Shown here in pieces: positions 24,898 through 29,762 of a DNA stretch of 29,762 nucleotides. Where the stretch lies: positions 1 through 29,762 of the forward strand of contig CAJUDL010000042.1 in the NCBI GenBank assembly GCA_910585285.1. The letters run 5' to 3'. Below the pieces are notes generated by a model. That model searched no databases, was not told where the DNA came from, and worked only from the letters and a program-made list of their open reading frames with translations. The number at the start of each line of letters is the position of its first letter. The first letter of the stretch is position 1. Source of the DNA: an uncultured Muribaculaceae bacterium (GTDB lineage: Bacteria; Bacteroidota; Bacteroidia; Bacteroidales; Muribaculaceae). A program made the translations under genes and the position numbers.

Positions 24898-26403
24898 ATG
24901 AATAGAAATATTATCAATGTTATAGTTATAATTTTGGCGGTGGTCGCGGAGAGCGCGATGGCGATTGCTTCGGAGTTCGAAAATCCGAAGCGCGAGTTTC
25001 GCGGTGCTTGGCTCCATGTGATCGGACAGACGCAATGGCAGAATAAAACTACCGAACAAGCCAAGGAATATATACGTGAACAACTCGATAAACTGCATGA
25101 TGCGGGATGCAATGCAGTGATCTTTCAGGTGCGACCTACTGCAGATGCGCTCTATAAGTCTGATCTGGAGCCATGGAGCGCATGGCTGACCGGTAAACGT
25201 GGCAAAGCCCCTTCTCCCATGTGGGATCCGATGGAGTATTGTCTGGAGGAGGCTCACAAACGCGGAATGGAGCTTCACGCATGGCTTAATCCGTATCGCG
25301 TCACATCCACAGCTAAAGAGATCCTACCATCCAACCATATCTCGAAGATGGAGCCTCAACGCTTTTTCCGCTATAACGGACAGGTGTTGTTCGATCCGGC
25401 ATATCAGGAGAACCGTGATTTCATCTGTAAGGTGATAGACGATATCGTCTCTCGCTATGATGTTGACGCCATACATATCGACGACTATTTCTACCCCTAC
25501 CCCGCTCCCGGGAAAAAGATACCTGATGACGCAAGTTTCCTGAAGTTCGGTCTCGGACGAAACCGCAACGATTGGCGGCGTCACAATGTTGATCTTCTTA
25601 TCGAACAGATCCATAAAACCATTAAAGATCGCAAGCCGTGGGTAAGGTTTGGCGTGAGTCCTTTCGGAATCTGGCGTAACAAACGCACCGATCCGCGAGG
25701 TAGTGAAAGCACAGGGCTGCAGAATTATGATGACCTTTATGCCGACGTGCTTCTATGGGCAAAAAACGGCTGGATAGATTATCTTGCACCTCAGCTTTAC
25801 TGGAACCTCGATACGCAGGCTGCCCCAAGCCGCAAACTCGTGCAATGGTGGAACGATAATGCCAACGGCGTGGATGTGTATGTAGGTCAGGATGTGAAAC
25901 GCACAATGGATGTGGCGGATCCGAGCAATAACGACCGTAATGAACTCGACACAAAGGTGAAGCTTTCGCGCAAACTGCCTAATATCGGAGGCAATATATG
26001 GTGGCACGGATATTGGGTGACCGGCAACTATAAAGGAGCCGCTGATTCCCTTGCAATGAAATATCAGTCAACCATCGCCCTACCCCCTGTATATGGAGAT
26101 GCCCGCAAACATCCGAAAACCATAAAGGAAATAAGAATCGAGAAAGAGGGAGACAAGGAATTCCTTATGTGGACACCTCCGGCACGTTCACACAAAGAGA
26201 GCGCAGACGATGTCATACGCTTTGTCGTATACGAGTTTTATTCTGGTGAGAAGCAGGACATCAACGATCCTCAGGCAATAATTGCACTGACACCTTACAA
26301 TAAAGTACTTATCAATTCCGAGACAAAAGGATCAACATACGCCGTGACGACGCTCGATCGTCTTAACCGCGAGTCAGATCCTGTATTCCTGTATAATCCT
26401 TAG
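24898..26403 (+). CDS. secreted GHL10 (DUF187) glycoside hydrolase-like protein
   Basis: This 501-aa exported protein has a signal (1-22, SAMA) and a TIM-barrel of the GHL10/DUF187 family. Typical blocks are FRGAWLHV, AGCNAVIFQVRPTADALY, HKRGMELHAWLNPYRV, YDVDAIHIDDYFYPYP and VRFGVSPFGIWRNK. The E. coli relative DigH (YddW) cleaves peptidoglycan strands stripped of peptides, so a cell-wall role is likely. Acidic residues of the HIDDYF strand are good catalytic candidates. A C-terminal fibronectin-like domain may span about 405-501. The gene is convergent with the next small regulator, only 15 bases apart, and no terminator hairpin is visible between them. Confidence 0.88.
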   Translation: MNRNIINVIVIILAVVAESAMAIASEFENPKREFRGAWLHVIGQTQWQNKTTEQAKEYIREQLDKLHDAGCNAVIFQVRPTADALYKSDLEPWSAWLTGKRGKAPSPMWDPMEYCLEEAHKRGMELHAWLNPYRVTSTAKEILPSNHISKMEPQRFFRYNGQVLFDPAYQENRDFICKVIDDIVSRYDVDAIHIDDYFYPYPAPGKKIPDDASFLKFGLGRNRNDWRRHNVDLLIEQIHKTIKDRKPWVRFGVSPFGIWRNKRTDPRGSESTGLQNYDDLYADVLLWAKNGWIDYLAPQLYWNLDTQAAPSRKLVQWWNDNANGVDVYVGQDVKRTMDVADPSNNDRNELDTKVKLSRKLPNIGGNIWWHGYWVTGNYKGAADSLAMKYQSTIALPPVYGDARKHPKTIKEIRIEKEGDKEFLMWTPPARSHKESADDVIRFVVYEFYSGEKQDINDPQAIIALTPYNKVLINSETKGSTYAVTTLDRLNRESDPVFLYNP

Positions 26404-26418
26404 ACGCTGTTTAATACT

Positions 26419-26628
26419 TTAATCTTGAGCTGAATCCTGTTTGTCAGTGATAACAAGCTGTAATCCCAACACATTAAGGATCTTTTCAAGAGTGGCTATC
26501 GATGGATTGGCATATCCCCCTTCGATGGCCTTTATCATTCTTACGCTTACTCCCGACATTTCAGCGAGTGTTTGCTGCGTGGTTCGTAAAGTCTGGCGTC
26601 TGTTTCGTAAAATGTTTCCTAATTCCAT
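26419..26628 (-). CDS. XRE/HipB-type helix-turn-helix regulator, orphan
   Basis: This 69-aa protein is almost entirely a Cro/CI-type helix-turn-helix: TTQQTLAEMSGVSVRMIKAIEGG, then NPSIATLEKILNVLGLQLVIT. The ending resembles the HipB and Y4mF-type antitoxins. In those systems a HipA-type kinase gene follows the antitoxin. Here the downstream side is the convergent GHL10 gene, and upstream there is non-coding DNA, so no partner is present. It may be a solitary autoregulated repressor or the remnant of a toxin-antitoxin pair. Confidence 0.85.
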   Translation of the reverse strand: MELGNILRNRRQTLRTTQQTLAEMSGVSVRMIKAIEGGYANPSIATLEKILNVLGLQLVITDKQDSAQD

Positions 26629-26993
26629 AGCCGCATTAATATCTAAGATGGATCAGAGACTGGCGCCCCAGCCTCGTTTAATTATGGATAATATGTTATT
26701 TATAATCAAGTGCACTATAACTTCAATATGGCATTTGCCACATTTGAGGTCACAAATATAACAATTTTTAAATAACTAACGTTAAATTTTAGCCCCAAAT
26801 TTAACCTCGCAATTGCATTTATACCATATATTGCACAATATTTCGTATCTCTAAAGAGATTCTATAGCTACCACCAGATCAACCTTTACAATTGATGATT
26901 AGATTTTGTTAACATTTCACTGCAAATTAGCGGCAGTCATAACAATTTACTTTGCAACATCAAAATATACGTAACCCATAAAACCAATACATT
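26629..26993. other. 365-bp intergenic region, regulatory only
   Basis: No gene is visible here. It is AT-rich and divergent between the HipB-like gene and the 35-codon gene. It holds the promoter and dyad described separately, and on the plus side a near-consensus TTACTTTG (26947-26954) 40 bases before the small gene. I see no RNA gene. Confidence 0.5.
26729..26760 (-). promoter_or_regulatory. -7 box and dyad of the HipB-like gene
   Basis: The minus strand reads TATATTTG (complement of 26753-26760), a perfect TAnnTTTG box. Starting about 6 bases past the predicted transcription start is the dyad TGGCA-TT-TGCCA (26729-26740). A dyad over the start region would suit self-repression by the small HTH protein. 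The leader to the ATG would be about 118 bases. No -33 TTTG was found at the right distance. Confidence 0.45.
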
Positions 26994-27101
26994 ATGAAAA
27001 GGAATTTGACATCCAATCTTTATCGCAATGCCGGAGTATATGCCATCTATGCCGCAGGGCTAATCATCCTGCTACTTCAGTTTCGCAGCATTTTTGCTTG
27101 A
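26994..27101 (+). CDS. 35-aa single-pass membrane microprotein, unknown
   Basis: A short open frame (ATG to TGA) encodes a 35-residue peptide. Its N-terminus is basic and polar (MKRNLTSNLYRNAG), followed by a hydrophobic helix of about 15-18 residues (VYAIYAAGLIILLLQF) and a short tail RSIFA. Positive-inside charge, a single transmembrane helix and a terminator-like hairpin 30 bases downstream favour a real gene. It lies alone between a divergent regulator and a convergent phosphopantetheinyl transferase. No function is known to me. Confidence 0.55.
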   Translation: MKRNLTSNLYRNAGVYAIYAAGLIILLLQFRSIFA

Positions 27102-27130
27102 AACGCCACTAACTTGATCGATTTACAGAG

Positions 27131-27152
27131 ATTCGGCATCAACCGAATTTTG
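27131..27152 (+). terminator. possible terminator of the microprotein gene
   Basis: ATTCGG, loop CATCAA, CCGAAT, then TTTTG. The 6-bp perfect stem with T-run faces the plus strand, 30 bases after the microprotein stop. It overlaps the last codons of the convergent phosphopantetheinyl transferase. Confidence 0.4.
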
Positions 27153-27810
27153 CGCACCGGGGGGAATAAGCGAGAGTAACGATATTCCCCTCGGATTCGT
27201 ATGTATAGAGCACAAAGGGATATTCCTTATCTTCTATCTTTACGACGGCTTCGCCGGTTCGTATCGGGTCAAATTCATTCTTATCGTAAACAGGCACTGC
27301 CGGTCCGATCTTGGGCAAGGATAGAATGCGGATGTCATTTTTGAAATCGAGACCTTCCTGCATGGCAGCCTTATAAAGCGCCTCTTTTGCTGTCCATGCC
27401 ATCACGTTCATTTTCACATCTTCTTTATCAATCATCTGCAGCTCATCATCGGAAAGAAACTTTTCCCGCACACGCAGGGTCTGTTCGCGATCTGCCCGCT
27501 CGGCATCAATGCCCATGGCTGCCCGCTCAGAGAAAACAGACAGATCCACTTCAGGCGTATCGGGCAATGTAGCCACAGCTAAAAAGCGTCCGGTATGGGT
27601 TATCGAAATTCGCCCTATCTCTCCTACCAGGAATGGCGCGCCATTGCGGAAATGACCTATCTCACGATATCCTTCTTTGCCATTCTCGGAATAGACCTGA
27701 TACGCCATTTCTATCCACAATTTAAGCGAGCGATCTTCTCCGCCACAAACTTCCTCAACTTTAATTCCGGGCAATGTGTGATGACGCCAGTATATAAATT
27801 CTGTTTCCAT
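27139..27810 (-). CDS. 4'-phosphopantetheinyl transferase, Sfp type
   Basis: This 223-aa cytoplasmic enzyme attaches the 4'-phosphopantetheine arm of CoA to carrier-protein serines. The two family motifs are intact: GIDAE (100-104; Asp102 and Glu104 bind Mg) and WTAKEALYK (139-147; Glu143 the third acidic ligand). SITHTG (69-74) is the usual upstream element. The size is that of the Sfp/AcpT superfamily. It lies downstream of gldE on the same strand, separated only by the heptad repeat hairpin, and may be cotranscribed with it because no TAnnTTTG box is seen in the gap. Confidence 0.9.
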   Translation of the reverse strand: METEFIYWRHHTLPGIKVEEVCGGEDRSLKLWIEMAYQVYSENGKEGYREIGHFRNGAPFLVGEIGRISITHTGRFLAVATLPDTPEVDLSVFSERAAMGIDAERADREQTLRVREKFLSDDELQMIDKEDVKMNVMAWTAKEALYKAAMQEGLDFKNDIRILSLPKIGPAVPVYDKNEFDPIRTGEAVVKIEDKEYPFVLYTYESEGNIVTLAYSPRCAKFG

Positions 27811-27818
27811 AATTTTTA

Positions 27819-27895
27819 GTTTAGGGTTTAGGTTTATGGTTTAGGTATTAGGCTGTAGGTGATAGATCTAAAACCTAACACCTAAAGCCTAAGAC
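27819..27895. repeat. heptad repeat forming a long imperfect hairpin
   Basis: Eleven 7-mers in register: GTTTAGG, GTTTAGG, TTTATGG, TTTAGGT, ATTAGGC, TGTAGGT, GATAGAT, then CTAAAAC, CTAACAC, CTAAAGC, CTAAGAC. The second group is roughly the complement of the first, and the centre TAGATCTA (27863-27870) is palindromic, so the array folds into a long imperfect hairpin. Its right end supplies the last codons and the stop of gldE (27889-27891). It could act as a terminator or mRNA-stabilising structure between gldE and the transferase gene. Confidence 0.85.
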
Positions 27896-29250
27896 CTATT
27901 TTTAACAATCCGCATGCTTACTTTCACGATGCGGTGACGTTCCATTTTCATGACATGGAAATGCATATCTCCCCTTACGATCGTCTCCTTCGTGGTTGGG
28001 AAATCCCCCTTTATTTCCAGAAGAAGACCGGCAAGAGTCTCTGCATCCCCAATGTCACCAAGTTCCTCTTCGGGAATATCGGTAACGCGACAGAAGTCGG
28101 TAAGCGGTATCTTGGCATCGAAGATATATGAATCGGGACCAATCTTTTTGTACATGGAAGTCACATCGTCATATTCATCATCGATATCGCCTACAATCTG
28201 TTCGATAATATCCTCTAATGTTACGATACCCTGCGTACCTCCGTATTCATCGATAACTATAGCTATATGGATCTTGCGTTTACGGAAATCTTCAAGAAGG
28301 TCATCAATCATCCTCGACTCAGGCACAAAATAAGGCTCCCGCAGGAGATCCTGCCAACGGAAGTCGGGGTCTTTACGGTCGATATGTGGCAGAAGGTCTT
28401 TGCTGTATAAAATACCTATTATGGAATCCGGAGAGGTGTCATAAACAGGTATCCTCGAATAACCCGATTCAAGAATCACCTTCATTGCCTCCTCCCATGA
28501 ATCGTGATACTCAATGGCGGTTACATCTACGCGGGATATCATGATTTCATGAGCCTCGATTTCACCAAACGACAGGATACCCTCAAGCATTTCTTTCTCC
28601 TTGCCGTCGGAAACATCGGAAATTTCGAGAGCTTTTTCCAGCTCATCGGTTGAAATATTCTGCTGCTTCTTTGTTACGATCTTTCCTACAATAGTTGTGG
28701 AGCGTGCCATTATCTTTGCGAGCGGACCGAAGATAGTGTAGAGGATTCCAATGCCCGGAACGGCAGTGCGCACCCACCACATTGTTCTTCCGCGAGCCAC
28801 AAGTTTCGGAAATATCTCTCCGAAAAGCAACAGAAGGAATGTCATGAAGACAGTCTGGAGCAGGAAGTTTAGCACCGCGCTGTTGAATATGACGGTTTGC
28901 GAGATAGCAAACGTAAGCAGCACGACCATCGTGATATTCACAAGATTGTTGGAAATAAGGATGGTAGCGAGAAGACGCTCACTGTCTTCGATAAAAGAGA
29001 AAGCTTTTTTGTCTCGGGGCACTTCGGAGTCCTCAAGCTCATCGATCTCCTGAGGAGAAAGCCCGAAATACGCAATTTCGCTTCCCGACACGAAAGCCGA
29101 GATCAGCAGGCAACAAAAAGCTATGATTATGAGTAAAATCCACGCCGGCCAACTTGGGGGCGCATGGAAACTGATTGCCGGCAGAGCGGCTTGGGCAAGT
29201 AACGTCAAGAGGCTCGCCAGAGGCGAGACCGGTAAAGGATCTGGATCCAA
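27889..29250 (-). CDS. gldE: GldE / CorC-HlyC-type CNNM and CBS-domain membrane protein
   Basis: This 453-aa inner-membrane protein has a CNNM/DUF21 domain with about four membrane segments (35-185), ISAFVSGSEIAYFGLS and FGEIFPKLVARG. A CBS pair follows (about 215-350; ISRVDVTAIEY, GYSRIPVYD, IHIAIVIDEYGGTQGIVTLEDI), then a C-terminal CorC/HlyC domain. In Bacteroidota this architecture is GldE, named for gliding but found in non-gliding gut species too; the family is linked to metal-ion transport. The start is TTG at 29250, giving the family-like N-terminus MDPDP. No in-frame ATG occurs before residue 100, and an in-frame stop lies at 29290-29292. The promoter at 29277-29308 places transcription start about 20 bases upstream. 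Confidence 0.9.
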   Translation of the reverse strand: MDPDPLPVSPLASLLTLLAQAALPAISFHAPPSWPAWILLIIIAFCCLLISAFVSGSEIAYFGLSPQEIDELEDSEVPRDKKAFSFIEDSERLLATILISNNLVNITMVVLLTFAISQTVIFNSAVLNFLLQTVFMTFLLLLFGEIFPKLVARGRTMWWVRTAVPGIGILYTIFGPLAKIMARSTTIVGKIVTKKQQNISTDELEKALEISDVSDGKEKEMLEGILSFGEIEAHEIMISRVDVTAIEYHDSWEEAMKVILESGYSRIPVYDTSPDSIIGILYSKDLLPHIDRKDPDFRWQDLLREPYFVPESRMIDDLLEDFRKRKIHIAIVIDEYGGTQGIVTLEDIIEQIVGDIDDEYDDVTSMYKKIGPDSYIFDAKIPLTDFCRVTDIPEEELGDIGDAETLAGLLLEIKGDFPTTKETIVRGDMHFHVMKMERHRIVKVSMRIVKNRS

Positions 29251-29276
29251 TTTAAATAAAGTGTTGGTTAATTCTA

Positions 29277-29308
29277 CAAAATTACTGCTTTAATTGTTCA
29301 TTTGCAAA
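29277..29308 (-). promoter_or_regulatory. gldE promoter
   Basis: The minus strand reads TTTG (complement of 29305-29308), exactly 20 bases, then TAATTTTG (complement of 29277-29284), the full Bacteroides consensus. The predicted start near 29270 supports the TTG start of gldE at 29250. Confidence 0.75.
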
Positions 29309-29456
29309 TAATTCTCACCCTTTCTACCCATAGTCGCCTATTGTAACTTATTACACATCTCCGACTCTTTACATCATATTATCAAAAGGCATAAGAGCAA
29401 GAGACAGGAACATTTGATGCCCGAACGATTGTTCCACACATCACAAACAATAAAAA

Positions 29457-29530
29457 ACGGTCGGATTACGGCTAATCAACACTTATCCGGCCAAAATTTC
29501 GGTCGGATACGATAAAAACGGTCAGATTAA
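29457..29530. repeat. GGTCGGAT direct and inverted motifs, alternative hairpins
   Basis: GGTCGGAT occurs at 29459-29466 and 29501-29508, a variant GGTCAGAT at 29520-29527, and the near-complement ATCCGGCC at 29485-29492. The inverted copy can pair (8 bp, one G-T) with the left copy across an 18-base loop or with the right copy across an 8-base loop, but not with both at once. Confidence 0.6.
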
Positions 29531-29641
29531 TGGATAAAGGCAGAGACTAGATAGAATAAAGATTATGAACACAGATATTAACCTTTAGTCCGCAGTTATC
29601 TTAATTATTTGATGAAGGCACGTGTAACAGTCCTCAAAAAC

Positions 29642-29712
29642 TGCTACTACACATGCTACTACACGATAAATTTGTGAACTACACATATATTACACCATGA
29701 TGGCTGCCGTTA
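29642..29712 (+). promoter_or_regulatory. TGCTACTACAC direct repeat next to a -7-like box
   Basis: Two exact 11-mers TGCTACTACAC (29642-29652, 29654-29664) with a 12-base period are followed directly by TAAATTTG (29667-29674), a perfect plus-strand -7 box. Further ACTACAC/TTACAC copies lie just downstream. It may be a regulated promoter for a gene beyond the window. Confidence 0.4.
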
Positions 29713-29762
29713 CACGTTTAATCCGTCGATTTTGATAGATACCATAATCTGTTTTTAGATAC

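Larger units (their letters stand above)
29309..29762. other. non-coding region at the right edge
   Basis: No protein or RNA gene is visible in these 454 bases. They contain the GGTCGGAT inverted motifs (29457-29530) and TACAC repeats with a plus-strand -7-like box (29642-29712), listed separately. A short frame of 21 codons at 29612-29677 is not convincing. Confidence 0.5.

Noticed and set aside
29612..29677. 21-codon frame in the right-edge region
   Set aside because: It is very short, spans the TACAC repeats and ends in the -7 box; no signal or conserved feature is visible.

Overview
The window looks like chromosomal DNA of a gut-type Bacteroidales (Bacteroidota). The reasons are a SusC/SusD pair, a GldE homologue, several proteins with Bacteroidota-style lipoprotein or secretion-tail signals, and promoters of the form TTTG-N20-TAnnTTTG, the Bacteroides sigma consensus. 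A Muribaculaceae-like genome is my best guess from the protein flavour, but the sequence alone does not prove it.

Region 1 (about 888-18177, all on the minus strand) is one carbohydrate-utilisation locus read from high to low coordinates. The order is: a 510-aa helical protein of regulator type, two tandem ribokinases, SusC, SusD, a secreted five-bladed-propeller glycosidase-like protein, a DapA/NanA-type aldolase, a YhcH-family anomerase-like protein carrying a lipoprotein signal, an anion/sugar-acid MFS transporter, a beta-helix/propeller fusion, and a beta-helix protein with a C-terminal secretion tail. Most junctions overlap or are a few bases apart, and a 14-bp hairpin terminator closes the unit at 804-835. 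Regulator + two ribokinases + SusC/D matches the core of the Bacteroidetes ribose-utilisation systems (RUS). The downstream cargo is a sugar-acid module (acid transporter, YhcH, aldolase). My working model (inference) is a RUS variant for a glycan that contains a 3-deoxy-2-ulosonic acid. The aldolase would make pyruvate plus an aldose, and the kinases would phosphorylate a pentose. Ribose-Kdo polymers, such as some E. coli capsules, are one testable candidate. A small secreted Gly/Pro/Trp-rich protein (81-644) lies beyond the terminator.

Region 2 (18371-26403, plus strand) is mostly housekeeping: glycyl-tRNA synthetase, LemA lipoprotein, FKBP-like lipoprotein, an S9 dipeptidyl-peptidase-like enzyme, a small lipoprotein, a TIGR02757-family protein and a secreted GHL10 (DUF187) glycosidase. 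It shares a divergent promoter region with the carbohydrate locus.

Region 3 (26404-29762) has an orphan HipB/XRE-type regulator, an unlisted 35-codon membrane microprotein (26994-27101), a 4'-phosphopantetheinyl transferase, a GldE/CorC-type membrane protein with a TTG start, and about 500 bp of non-coding DNA holding inverted GGTCGGAT motifs and TACAC repeats.

Three intergenic gaps (1-84, 24831-24893, 27819-27895) hold unrelated-looking repeats that all have the same 7-bp period. A 13-bp piece of one of them recurs at 701-713. This shared heptad period and the RUS/sugar-acid hybrid locus are the two most interesting things here.
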